Shown here: piece after piece, positions 6,402 through 13,580 of the stretch
Numbering within the stretch: position 1 is the stretch's first letter
Layout of the letters: every line of letters begins with the position of its first letter
DNA from: an uncultured Bacilli bacterium
Lineage (GTDB): Bacteria > Bacillota_I > Bacilli_A > RF39 > UBA660
DNA length: 13,768 nucleotides
Direction of reading: 5' to 3'
Assembly (NCBI GenBank): GCA_934162555.1
Contig: CAKPJE010000017.1
Coordinates: 1-13,768 of the forward strand
Made by a program: the position numbers and the translations under genes
The notes under the pieces: model-generated
The model's input: only the letters and a program-made list of their open reading frames with translations
Database searches by the model: none
Told to the model about the DNA's origin: nothing

Positions 6402-6425
6402 CTTAATATATAGGAGAGTGAAAAA

Positions 6426-8039
6426 GTGGATAAAATATATGTTTTTGGTCATAAAAAGCCTGATACTGATTCAGTAACATCAGCTATTGCTTATGCTAAA
6501 CTTAAAAATATGCTAGGTTTTAAATGTGAACCAAGAGTACTTGGAGATATAAACAATGAAACAAAATACGTTTTAAAACATTTCAAAGTTAATATGCCCA
6601 AATATTTAAATGATGTAAAAGTACAAATAAAAGATCTAAACTACCGCAAAGGTTGCTTTATTGAAGCAAACGAATCTATATATAATGCTTACAAATATAT
6701 GATGAGTAGATTTATAAGTTCTGTTCCTATTTCAATAGAAGGCTATTTTGATGGTGTTTTATCAATGAAAGATATTACAACTGATTATATTAATACTAAA
6801 GAAAAAAAGCTAACTTCAACATATCAGCACACTATAGAGGTATTAAATGGTACAGAAGTATTAAAATTTAATGATAAATTTTCTTACGATATAATCGCAC
6901 CCTTTAAAGTAAGTGAAACATTTTTAAAAGAAACTAAAATGGATACTAGTACTTGTTTAATTGTTGGTGATAGAACAAATATTATTGAAAATGCCATTAA
7001 CAATCACATTGGTTTAATTATTTTAATTGATAACATTGATCTAAAAAAATCATTAATTGATTTAGCTAAAAAAAATAGAATCAATATAATTAAAACCGAA
7101 AAAAATTATTTTGAAGTTATTAAATTAATTAATTTTGCAAATTCAATAGATACTATTTCATATGAAAAAAGTATTGTTTGTTTCAAAGAAGAAATGACAG
7201 TTGATGATGCATTAGATGCTCTTAAAATCAATCATCACAATTATTATCCAATAGTAGATGAAGAAAATAAATGTTTAGGCTTATTAAAGGTTTCTGACTT
7301 AGATGAAAAAACACCTAAAAAAGTAATTCTTGTAGACCATAATGAAGAATTACAAAGTGTTGATGGATTAAATGAAGCTGAAATAATTGAAATAATTGAT
7401 CATCATAAAATTGGTACTATTGGTACCGATAGACCCATTAATTTTAGAAACATGACAGTTGGTAGTACTAATACAATTATTTATACTTTGTATAAAGAAC
7501 ATAATGCTCAAATTGATAAAGATATAGCTGGGATTATGGCATCAGGCATTATTTCCGATACTTTGTTATTAAAATCGCCTACAACTACTCCACTCGATGT
7601 TAAAGCCTTAAATGAGTTATCAGTTATAGCAGGTATGGATTATGAATCATTTGGTTTAAAGATGTTTAAAAATGGTTCAATCTTCTCTGGCAAAACAAAA
7701 GAAGAAATATTTTTCCAAGATTTTAAATCATTTGAAATTGAGGATAAAAAAGTTGGCGTTAGTCAAGTTTTAACAACAGATATTGATTCATTTATAAATC
7801 AAAAGAAAGACTATATTGCTTTAATAGAAGATACATGTTTTGACAAGAATTATAATGTTCTTGCAATGTTTGTAACAGACATCATTGGTGAATGTTCTTA
7901 TATTTTCTACAACAAAGCTTCGCAAAATATATTTGATTATTGCTTTGGTGAGTGCTACGAAGGTAAAAAATTAGAAGGTTTTGTTTCAAGAAAAAAACAA
8001 ATCATTCCTCTAATTATGAAAGCATTAGGACATAGATAA
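6426..8039 (+). CDS. ppaC: Manganese-dependent family II inorganic pyrophosphatase with CBS and DRTGG domains
   Basis: Cytoplasmic DHH-family enzyme hydrolysing pyrophosphate to phosphate, which pulls biosynthetic reactions forward. The 537 aa run as follows: N-terminal DHH part with metal ligands H9, D13, D15 (GHKKPDTDS); CBS 1 (about 68-122); DRTGG domain (about 155-240, 'VGDRTNI'); CBS 2 (about 247-300). The catalytic part then resumes with 'VDHNE' (303-307), D325-H326-H327 (IIDHHKIG), 'GIISDT' and the C-terminal DHHA2 motif SRKKQ (521-525). Known CBS pyrophosphatases are controlled by adenine nucleotides through the CBS pair, and DRTGG-containing forms are activated by diadenosine polyphosphates. 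Start is GTG 6426, nine bases after AGGAG. It is a single-gene transcription unit ending in a strong terminator. Confidence 0.96.
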   Translation: MDKIYVFGHKKPDTDSVTSAIAYAKLKNMLGFKCEPRVLGDINNETKYVLKHFKVNMPKYLNDVKVQIKDLNYRKGCFIEANESIYNAYKYMMSRFISSVPISIEGYFDGVLSMKDITTDYINTKEKKLTSTYQHTIEVLNGTEVLKFNDKFSYDIIAPFKVSETFLKETKMDTSTCLIVGDRTNIIENAINNHIGLIILIDNIDLKKSLIDLAKKNRINIIKTEKNYFEVIKLINFANSIDTISYEKSIVCFKEEMTVDDALDALKINHHNYYPIVDEENKCLGLLKVSDLDEKTPKKVILVDHNEELQSVDGLNEAEIIEIIDHHKIGTIGTDRPINFRNMTVGSTNTIIYTLYKEHNAQIDKDIAGIMASGIISDTLLLKSPTTTPLDVKALNELSVIAGMDYESFGLKMFKNGSIFSGKTKEEIFFQDFKSFEIEDKKVGVSQVLTTDIDSFINQKKDYIALIEDTCFDKNYNVLAMFVTDIIGECSYIFYNKASQNIFDYCFGECYEGKKLEGFVSRKKQIIPLIMKALGHR

Positions 8040-8066
8040 AACTATTAGAACACTAATAGTTTTTTT
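8038..8066 (+). terminator. Rho-independent terminator of ppaC
   Basis: Stem AACTATTAG (8040-8048) with CTAATAGTT (8053-8061), loop AACA, extended by A-T pairs at the base, then a run of T to 8066. The last two bases of the ppaC stop codon fall in the stem base. Confidence 0.88.
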
Positions 8067-8087
8067 GTAATATTGATTAAAAAGCTA

Positions 8088-8116
8088 TTGCATAGTTACT
8101 AGAAATATGCTAAAAT
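8088..8116 (+). promoter_or_regulatory. Promoter of tRNA-Glu
   Basis: TTGCAT (8088-8093), 17-base spacer, TAAAAT (8111-8116) with TGC directly upstream (8108-8110). Predicted start about 15 bases before the mature tRNA. Confidence 0.72.
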
Positions 8117-8137
8117 AATATTGCTTTTTAATATTAT

Positions 8138-8214
8138 GGCCTGTTGGTGAAATTGGTTAACACATAACCCTCTCAAGGTTACATTCACGGGTTCGAACCC
8201 CGTACAGGCTACCA
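8138..8214 (+). tRNA. tRNA-Glu, anticodon CUC
   Basis: 77 bases with encoded CCA. Acceptor GGCCTGT pairs with ACAGGCT (G1-U72 wobble at the end). D stem is GTG/CAC and anticodon stem TAACC/GGTTA with loop CTCTCAA, so the anticodon at 8172-8174 is CTC, reading GAG. There is a five-base variable loop and a T arm ACGGG/CCCGT with TTCGAAC. Overall sequence resembles Bacillus tRNA-Glu, which however carries UUC. No clear hairpin terminator follows. A T-rich run (8215-8229) directly after the acceptor stem may end transcription. Confidence 0.92.
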
Positions 8215-8239
8215 AATTTTTATTTTTTTCAAAAAAGTA

Positions 8240-8268
8240 TTGTATTCTATAGTGATATATGATATATT
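8240..8268 (+). promoter_or_regulatory. Promoter of tRNA-Met
   Basis: TTGTAT (8240-8245), 17-base spacer, TATATT (8263-8268) preceded by TGA (8260-8262). Predicted start about 11 bases before the tRNA. Confidence 0.7.
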
Positions 8269-8285
8269 TATATTGCTTACTTTAC

Positions 8286-8362
8286 GGCGGGATAGTTCAG
8301 TTGGCTAGAACACACGGTTCATACCCGTGATGTCGGGGGTCCGAATCCCTCTCCCGCTACCA
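8286..8362 (+). tRNA. Elongator tRNA-Met, anticodon CAU
   Basis: 77 bases with encoded CCA. Acceptor GGCGGGA/TCCCGCT (again a G1-U72 wobble), D stem GTTC/GAAC, anticodon arm CACGG-TTCATAC-CCGTG with CAT at 8320-8322, T arm GGGGG/CCCTC. The paired first position and the absence of the three G-C pairs beside the loop rule out initiator tRNA. Strong similarity of the anticodon arm to Bacillus elongator tRNA-Met argues against the lysidine-modified tRNA-Ile2. Confidence 0.92.
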
Positions 8363-8373
8363 TTAAGATTCAT

Positions 8374-8402
8374 AACTAATTTAGTAATAAATTAGTTTTT
8401 TT
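8374..8402 (+). terminator. Rho-independent terminator after tRNA-Met
   Basis: Perfect 10-bp stem (8374-8383 with 8388-8397), loop GTAA, then T to 8402. Confidence 0.88.
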
Positions 8403-8409
8403 CTATATT

Positions 8410-8433
8410 AAAAAAGTCTCTTAATTTGAGACT
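8410..8433 (-). terminator. Rho-independent terminator of the DUF362 gene
   Basis: On the minus strand AGTCTC (8433-8428) and GAGACT (8420-8415) form a stem with a seven-base loop, followed by U (complement of A8410-8414). It begins at the base next to the stop codon. It sits back to back with the tRNA terminator, isolating the convergent units. Confidence 0.82.
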
Positions 8434-9312
8434 CTAATCTATACTGATAAGTTCATACTCATCAGAACCAAAACTTAATTCTTTACTTGCATCTATAATA
8501 TGATTACCATGTCTTGTTTCAATTCTTTCAATTAAATGATCCTTACCAGAATCATTACTATTATAAACCATATCTAAACAAGCTTTATCAATTGCAATAG
8601 GATCTAAACTAGCAAGAATACCAATATCTTTCATACATGGATCCTCAGCATCCTTACAACAATCACAATCAACACTCATATTTTTCATAATATTTATATA
8701 TGCAATATTGCCATCAAAATAATTATGAACAGAAGATGCAGCATCAGCCATAGCTTCTATAAACTTATCTTGTTCAGGTAAATTATTCCATAATTCATTA
8801 ACATCTATAGTTTTACCAGCCGTATGAATATTAGTTTTACCACTACTAGAAGCAACACCAATTGATAATTGTTTAAGTGTTCCCCCAAAACCACCCATAG
8901 GATGACCTTTAAAGTGTGATAACACCAACATTGAATCATAATTTTCAATATGTTTACCAACATAATTCTTTTTAATTACTTTACCGTTCGGAATATCAAG
9001 CACTTTGTCTGGTGCTTCACTATCTAAAATATCAACCTTATAATATTTACTCCAGCCATGATTTTCCATCAATTTTTGGTGCTTAGCAGTTGTATTTCTT
9101 TCACCAGCATAAGCCGTATTACATTCAACAACTGTTCCCCCTACTCTTTCAATAATTGATTGTAAAAATTCTGGACGCAAATAGTTTTGATTCCCTGCTT
9201 CACCGGAATGTAATTTGACAGCAACATTTCCTGTTAATTCAATACCCAACTTTTCATAAATTCTAATTAAAGCTTCACTACTTATTTCTTTTGTAAAATA
9301 TACTTTTGTCAT
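8434..9312 (-). CDS. DUF362 domain protein
   Basis: 292-aa DUF362 family protein. Many relatives are annotated as uncharacterised Fe-S-centre proteins, but the biochemical role is not established. Recognisable parts are 'VAVKLHSGEAGNQNYLRPEF' (31-50), 'HFKGHPMGGFGGTLKQLSIG' (133-152) and 'CMKDIGILASLDPIAIDKAC' (226-245). It lacks the C-terminal CxxCxxCxxxC ferredoxin module seen in other DUF362 proteins. It does have a tight cysteine group (C216, C218, C219, C226) that could bind metal (inference). No signal peptide or membrane helix, so probably cytoplasmic. The ATG at 9312 is chosen because GGAGG (9318-9322) lies five bases upstream; an in-frame ATG at 9324 would put that site inside the gene. 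Confidence 0.88.
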   Translation of the reverse strand: MTKVYFTKEISSEALIRIYEKLGIELTGNVAVKLHSGEAGNQNYLRPEFLQSIIERVGGTVVECNTAYAGERNTTAKHQKLMENHGWSKYYKVDILDSEAPDKVLDIPNGKVIKKNYVGKHIENYDSMLVLSHFKGHPMGGFGGTLKQLSIGVASSSGKTNIHTAGKTIDVNELWNNLPEQDKFIEAMADAASSVHNYFDGNIAYINIMKNMSVDCDCCKDAEDPCMKDIGILASLDPIAIDKACLDMVYNSNDSGKDHLIERIETRHGNHIIDASKELSFGSDEYELISID

Positions 9313-9331
9313 TTTAGCCTCCAATACTATA

Positions 9332-9360
9332 ATTTTAACAAATTATTCCATTATTGTCTA
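9332..9360 (-). promoter_or_regulatory. Promoter of the DUF362 gene
   Basis: TAGACA (9355-9360), 17-base spacer, TAAAAT (9332-9337) with TGT upstream (9338-9340). The -35 overlaps the last codons of the kinase-like gene. Predicted start near 9325, about 13 bases before ATG 9312. Confidence 0.65.
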
Positions 9361-10124
9361 GATTTTTTAATTGCAAGCATTTTACTTTTTTTGACTTCAT
9401 TTACAAAGCCTTCAGCACTTTCATATATATGAAAACCCCTAATACTATTTTTTAAACATCTTAAAGAACTTAACCTAGCATAATAATCATTATCATTAAT
9501 TTGATTTGTTCGCTTTAAATACATTAATTTTTCTTTAAATAAGAAGTCAAACATATCAATTAAATCTTCATATATTCTTTGTTCATAAACAATATTTTCA
9601 CGACTAAGTTTAATAAGTTCACCATCAAGATCAATAGTTTCTATTTTGTAACTAGGTTTTGAATATAAAAAGTTTGAACCCTTAGCATCCAATTGATATA
9701 TTCCGTTTTTCATAAGTTCATCAAGTGCAAGTATAGTTTCCTTTAACATTCTAAAAAAAGCAGCATTATGTTCAATATAAGATTCATACAAGTTTTTATG
9801 ATTATAAAAATATTTTAAAATAACAGCAACTGGTTTATTATTATAGTAAGCTACTCCCTTTGGTAAACTAGTCAATTTAACTTTTTCTTGAGCATTTACT
9901 AAACACTCAATTTGCCATTCGGAAATTTTATATTCCTCTAGATTATTATTAAATTTTTCCTCATCAAAAAAGTTATCTCGTAATAAATCAGCACTAAACT
10001 TTAAACCAAAATCCCTATCATATGGTAAAACTATACCAAAGCCACCTTTATTTTTAATAATATTATGTTTATTTTTTTCAACCAATTTACTTATATTTTC
10101 TCTTGATAAATATATTTTTTCCAT
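9351..10124 (-). CDS. Compact protein-kinase-fold protein, target unknown
   Basis: 257 aa. A kinase pattern can be read in order: glycine-rich loop 'KGGFGIVL' (26-33), a beta-3-like Lys in 'GLKF' (K42), hinge-like 'VAVILKYF' (99-106), catalytic loop 'YQLDAKGSNFLY', and 'IDLDGEL' (164-170). The catalytic loop has D146-x-K148-x-x-N151, matching D-x-K-x-x-N of Ser/Thr kinases. D165 sits at the DFG Asp position. The usual His before the catalytic Asp is Gln144. The catalytic set is therefore present and activity is plausible, on protein or a small molecule; the substrate is unknown. No signal peptide, membrane helix or sensor domain. ATG 10124 is used, with an unusual GGGGG site six bases upstream. 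A 15-residue upstream extension is rejected because it crosses the promoter. It diverges from the YerB-like gene. Confidence 0.7.
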   Translation of the reverse strand: MEKIYLSRENISKLVEKNKHNIIKNKGGFGIVLPYDRDFGLKFSADLLRDNFFDEEKFNNNLEEYKISEWQIECLVNAQEKVKLTSLPKGVAYYNNKPVAVILKYFYNHKNLYESYIEHNAAFFRMLKETILALDELMKNGIYQLDAKGSNFLYSKPSYKIETIDLDGELIKLSRENIVYEQRIYEDLIDMFDFLFKEKLMYLKRTNQINDNDYYARLSSLRCLKNSIRGFHIYESAEGFVNEVKKSKMLAIKKSRQ

Positions 10125-10141
10125 ATATATCCCCCAAATTA

Positions 10142-10169
10142 ATTCTATCATAAATGTAAAAAATGTCAA
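10142..10169 (-). promoter_or_regulatory. Promoter of the kinase-like gene
   Basis: Consensus TTGACA (10164-10169), 16-base spacer, TAGAAT (10142-10147) with TGA upstream. It is the only perfect -35 in the window. Predicted start near 10135 gives an 11-base leader made almost only of the GGGGG site. Confidence 0.72.
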
Positions 10170-10174
10170 ATATA

Positions 10175-10204
10175 TATACAGATATTTTATAAATGTGTTA
10201 TAAT
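10175..10204 (+). promoter_or_regulatory. Promoter of the YerB-like lipoprotein gene
   Basis: Extended -10 TGTTATAAT (10196-10204) with a partial -35 TATACA (10175-10180, 18-base spacer). Predicted start near 10211, at the first base of the GGAGG ribosome site. Confidence 0.65.
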
Positions 10205-10221
10205 GTAAATGGAGGTAAAAA

Positions 10222-11235
10222 ATGAAGAAAATAATAATTTTTTTATGTGTATTACTTACATTAGTTGGATGTTCTAATTCAAAACCAAATGAAAATAAAC
10301 CTGATGATAAACCAAATAACGAGCCAAAACAAGAAGAAGTTAATTGGTTTGTAAATCCAGAAAGTACTACTAGACCATTTGCAATTATGATAAACTGTCA
10401 TAACGGAGCATTACCACAATCAAATATTGACAAAGCTTATATTGTATATGAATTAATGGTTGAAGGTGGCATCACAAGAATGATGGCTTTATATAAAGAT
10501 GTTGATGTAGACAAAATTGGTTCAATCAGAAGTGCTAGATCCCAATATTTAAGTTATGTTTTAGAAAATGATGCTATTTATGTTTCAGCTGGTGGTTCTG
10601 CCGAAGGAATCAGAGCAATTAATAAATTAGGTGTTAATCGTATGGATGTTGATAATAGTACTTATGGTATTCGTGATAAATCATTAAAAAGAGATTGGGA
10701 ACATACTTTATTTACATCAACAGAAAAACTAAAATTAGCTGCCAAAAACTATAATTATAAAACAACAACTGATAAAGGTTTAGTTTTAAATTACTCAAAA
10801 GATGAAATAGATTTAAGTAAATATACAAGTGCTAAAAAAGCAGATGACATTTCTATTACTTACTCTAATTATAGAACTAGTAAATATTCTTATGACACTG
10901 AAAGTAAAAGTTATTTAAGATTTATGAATAATACTAAAAATGTTGATTTAAATACAGGCGAACAATATAAAGTTAAAAATATTATTGTTTATGATGTAAA
11001 TTATACTACATTCTCTAGTGATGGTTACTGGGGATACCAAAAAATCGATAACATAGGATCAGGCGAAGGATATTATATAACAGATGGCTATGCTATTCCA
11101 ATTACTTGGTCTAAAAAAGGTACTAATAGTAAAACTGTATATAAAATAAAAGAAACTAATGAAGAATTAGTTGTTAATAATGGTAATACATATATTCAAA
11201 TTTATCCAAAAGGAAATAATTTTTCTATAAAATAA
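10222..11235 (+). CDS. YerB-like DUF3048 lipoprotein
   Basis: Predicted 337-aa lipoprotein of the DUF3048 family (Bacillus YerB), whose function is unknown. The signal peptide ends in lipobox L-V-G-C17. A Lys/Asn/Pro-rich, hydrophilic spacer (18-40) is followed by the N-terminal DUF3048 domain. That domain has 'RPFAIMINCHNGALPQSNID', 'AYIVYELMVEGGITRMMALY', 'GSIRSARSQYL' and 'DAIYVSAGGSAEGI'. A C-terminal DUF3048_C-like part (about 205-330) contains 'YTTFSSDGYWGYQKI' and 'GYAIPITWSKKG'. Length fits the family. GGAGG lies six bases before the ATG. In Bacillus yerB neighbours pcrA/ligA, which are not seen here. It is monocistronic and ends in a shared bidirectional terminator. Confidence 0.92.
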   Translation: MKKIIIFLCVLLTLVGCSNSKPNENKPDDKPNNEPKQEEVNWFVNPESTTRPFAIMINCHNGALPQSNIDKAYIVYELMVEGGITRMMALYKDVDVDKIGSIRSARSQYLSYVLENDAIYVSAGGSAEGIRAINKLGVNRMDVDNSTYGIRDKSLKRDWEHTLFTSTEKLKLAAKNYNYKTTTDKGLVLNYSKDEIDLSKYTSAKKADDISITYSNYRTSKYSYDTESKSYLRFMNNTKNVDLNTGEQYKVKNIIVYDVNYTTFSSDGYWGYQKIDNIGSGEGYYITDGYAIPITWSKKGTNSKTVYKIKETNEELVVNNGNTYIQIYPKGNNFSIK

Positions 11236-11257
11236 AAAGACTTTAAGTCTTTTTATT
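11231..11257. terminator. Bidirectional terminator between the YerB-like and ABC exporter genes
   Basis: Near-perfect palindrome: 11231-11243 pairs with 11245-11257 around T11244, realistically a stem AAAAAGAC/GTCTTTTT with a five-base loop. A-rich and T-rich flanks give a U tract in both directions. Both stop codons (TAA 11233-11235 plus, TAA 11253-11255 minus) lie inside it. Confidence 0.85.
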
Positions 11258-12929
11258 TGTTTTTACCAATTAAATTATAATAAAATGCTTTCTTTTTTAT
11301 AAGCTCTGTTCTAGTCCCCTCTTCTTTAACAGTATGTTCATCAATTACAACTATATGATCAGAAATATCATCGATATTTTGTTCTCTATCAATTACTATA
11401 ATAGTATGACTTTTTTTAAGTTCTAGTAATATACCTTTAAATGTTTCAATATTTTTTTTATCAATCATTGACAAACTTTCATCAAATATCATTATTTTTG
11501 AATCTTTAATTATTACTCTTGCAATAGCAAGTAGATAAAAAACACTTCTTTTTATATTTGAATTTATATTAGTATTATAGCCATCTTTTAAACTCATGAT
11601 ATAATTATGAATATTTAACAATTTGCACACCTTTATAGCATAATCAAAGTCATCATTAACAAGCAACAAATTATTTTTAATTGAATCATCAAAAAATGTT
11701 GGACTTTTACTTACACATGCAATCAAATTATAATAATTATTACTTTTTATATCAAAAATATTTTTATTGCCAATACAAATAGTTCCTTTATGTGGTCTAT
11801 TCATTTTTAAAAGTAAATCAACTATACCCGACTTACCCGACCCACTAGCGCCCGTTATAATATTAATACTATTGTTATATAGAATAAAACTAGTATTTTT
11901 TAAAGTAGGATTATCTCTATAACCATATAAAATATTTTTAAAAACAATATTTCCATCTATTTTTATATCATCATCAAATAATTTTTCTTTACTAGCATTT
12001 TCTAAAATCTTACTGAATCTATTAAAAGATACCTTTAAAGATTTTTTACTAATTAAAATATTTGAAACAATAGTATAATTATCAACTATTTTCTGATAAT
12101 AATTATAAATTATCAATAAAGCCCCTACTTCCATATTACCATCTTTTATCAAATAGATTCCATATATCATCAATAATAAACGTACTACTTCAACCATAAT
12201 GATTGATATGAATTTAACACCCGTACTTTGAACATTAAAACGAGCATTTGCATCCAAATAGGCATTTCTTTTCTTATTAACACTATCTGCTATTTTATCA
12301 TATATGTTAAAAGATTTTATATCTCTTATATTATTATATATTTCGTGATTAGAAGCTGTTTTATAGTCTAAAGTATCTTTCCTTATTTTATTTAATCTTT
12401 CTGTCTCCTTAGAACCATATACCATATAGCCTAAAGATATAAGAGAGACAACTAATGTTATAACAAATATCACTGGGTTTATAGTATAAAAGTAAAAATA
12501 GATTACTAAAAATTCAACAATTCTAATTATCCTCATTGGGAAATTGGCATAATAACTTGCTAATACATCAATATCACTATTAAGTAAATTACTATACTCC
12601 CCTAAAGAAAATCTTGATAAACTAAACAGTGAATTTTTATAAAAATTATCAGTATAAACATTCTCATATAAATTATAAAGTTTATTATAAAGTTTATATA
12701 ATGTTACTTGGTATAACTGCTCTAAACCATAGTATATAACTGTTATAGCCAAAGAAAGAATAATTAATCTAATTGCTTTATCATATAATTTCTCATATAT
12801 GTTATCAAGAGCATAACTCCATATTACCGGAATTATCAATACCGCACCTCTAAGCAAAATTGAGTTAATCGTATTAATTATAAATTCTTTTTTTGATTTT
12901 TTTAAAACCCTATTATTCTCATTTTTCAT
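11253..12929 (-). CDS. ABC exporter half-transporter with degenerate ATPase motifs
   Basis: 558 aa with the layout of an ABC exporter: six likely membrane helices (about 16-40, 54-75, 132-148, 150-172, 238-261, 266-282) then a nucleotide-binding domain. Walker A is intact (GASGSGKS 360-367, K366), as are Walker B with catalytic Glu (KIMIFDE, E484) and the D-loop 'SLSMID'. The Q-loop Gln is missing ('CVSKSPTFF' about 405-413). The LSGGQ signature is not recognisable in its place ('NSNIKRSVFYLLAIAR' 457-472). The switch His is Asp ('IVIDREQ', D514). It may bind ATP but a homodimer would be a poor ATPase, so a heterodimer partner outside the window or a non-transport role is possible. ATG 12929 follows GGTGGAG. 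An upstream in-frame TTG (12974) lies in the -35. Substrate unknown. Confidence 0.85.
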   Translation of the reverse strand: MKNENNRVLKKSKKEFIINTINSILLRGAVLIIPVIWSYALDNIYEKLYDKAIRLIILSLAITVIYYGLEQLYQVTLYKLYNKLYNLYENVYTDNFYKNSLFSLSRFSLGEYSNLLNSDIDVLASYYANFPMRIIRIVEFLVIYFYFYTINPVIFVITLVVSLISLGYMVYGSKETERLNKIRKDTLDYKTASNHEIYNNIRDIKSFNIYDKIADSVNKKRNAYLDANARFNVQSTGVKFISIIMVEVVRLLLMIYGIYLIKDGNMEVGALLIIYNYYQKIVDNYTIVSNILISKKSLKVSFNRFSKILENASKEKLFDDDIKIDGNIVFKNILYGYRDNPTLKNTSFILYNNSINIITGASGSGKSGIVDLLLKMNRPHKGTICIGNKNIFDIKSNNYYNLIACVSKSPTFFDDSIKNNLLLVNDDFDYAIKVCKLLNIHNYIMSLKDGYNTNINSNIKRSVFYLLAIARVIIKDSKIMIFDESLSMIDKKNIETFKGILLELKKSHTIIVIDREQNIDDISDHIVVIDEHTVKEEGTRTELIKKKAFYYNLIGKNK

Positions 12930-12945
12930 ATGCTCCACCATCTTT

Positions 12946-12974
12946 ATTATAAACGATTTTGCTTTTTTTAACAA
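12946..12974 (-). promoter_or_regulatory. Promoter of the ABC exporter gene
   Basis: TTGTTA (12969-12974), 17-base spacer, TATAAT (12946-12951). Predicted start near 12939, giving a 10-base leader that is just the GGTGGAG site plus CAT before ATG 12929. It is closely apposed to the divergent def promoter. Confidence 0.7.
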
Positions 12975-12981
12975 TAAGATT

Positions 12982-13009
12982 TTGCATTTTTTAGAAAATG
13001 TGCTACAAT
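12982..13009 (+). promoter_or_regulatory. Promoter of def
   Basis: TTGCAT (12982-12987), 16-base spacer, TACAAT (13004-13009) with TGC directly upstream (13001-13003). Predicted start near 13016, about 16 bases before ATG 13032. Confidence 0.68.
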
Positions 13010-13031
13010 ATTTTACGAGGGATGTGATGTT

Positions 13032-13580
13032 ATGTTTAAACCTGTAAAAATTTTAGATGAAAAAGCCAAACATTTAAGGATGATTTCCAAAGATGCTACT
13101 TTTCCAATTAGTACAGAAGAAAAAAAATTAATTGATGATATTATTAAACATTTAACATATAGTCAAATTGAAAAATACTCTGAAAAATATAAATTAAGAC
13201 CAGGAATGGGTTTAGCATTTCCACAGGTTGGCATAAATAAAAGAATCATTGTTATTGTTAATGAATATGATGAAGGAAAATTTGAAAACTATGTGGTTGT
13301 TAATCCTATAATTGTTAGTAATTCTTCAGAAATGATTGCAGCTGAAGCTGGTGAAGGATGTTTAAGTGTTAATCGTGAAGTTGAAGGCCATGTATTGAGA
13401 TATGCAAGAGTTACAATTGAAGGTTATGATTTAGATGGTAATAAACTTAAAATTCGTGCGAGAGAAGATTTATCAATAGCATTCCAACATGAAATAGATC
13501 ATTTAAATGGTATTCTATTTTTTGATAGAATTGATAAAAATAAAAAGTTTTATTCTGAAAAAGAAGTACGCTTAATATAG
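13032..13580 (+). CDS. def: Peptide deformylase
   Basis: Metalloenzyme removing the formyl group from the N-terminal methionine of new proteins. The 182 aa contain the three family motifs: motif 1 'GMGLAFPQVGI' (58-68), motif 2 'EGCLSV' with metal-ligand Cys, and motif 3 'QHEIDHLNG' with HExDH. The catalytic Glu and both His ligands are present. Length and the insertion between the N-terminal helix and motif 1 fit the Gram-positive type 2 class. AGGG lies about ten bases before the ATG; nearer ATGs at 13022 and 13027 are out of frame. No formyltransferase gene is next to it, unlike the common def-fmt pair. Confidence 0.96.
   Translation: MFKPVKILDEKAKHLRMISKDATFPISTEEKKLIDDIIKHLTYSQIEKYSEKYKLRPGMGLAFPQVGINKRIIVIVNEYDEGKFENYVVVNPIIVSNSSEMIAAEAGEGCLSVNREVEGHVLRYARVTIEGYDLDGNKLKIRAREDLSIAFQHEIDHLNGILFFDRIDKNKKFYSEKEVRLI

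Noticed and set aside
6224..6425. A possible riboswitch or small RNA in the divergent gap before ppaC
   Set aside because: Predicted transcripts start within about 18 bases of both genes, and I can find no sizeable hairpin or known riboswitch pattern; the stray AAAGGAGA has no start codon.
8215..8237. A terminator between the two tRNAs
   Set aside because: There are T and A runs but no GC-containing stem; at most the tRNA acceptor stem followed by T acts as a weak stop.
12930..12974. A longer ABC exporter starting at TTG 12974 or ATG 12941
   Set aside because: TTG 12974 is inside the -35 hexamer, and ATG 12941 lies upstream of the predicted transcript start and lacks a ribosome site, whereas ATG 12929 has GGTGGAG.
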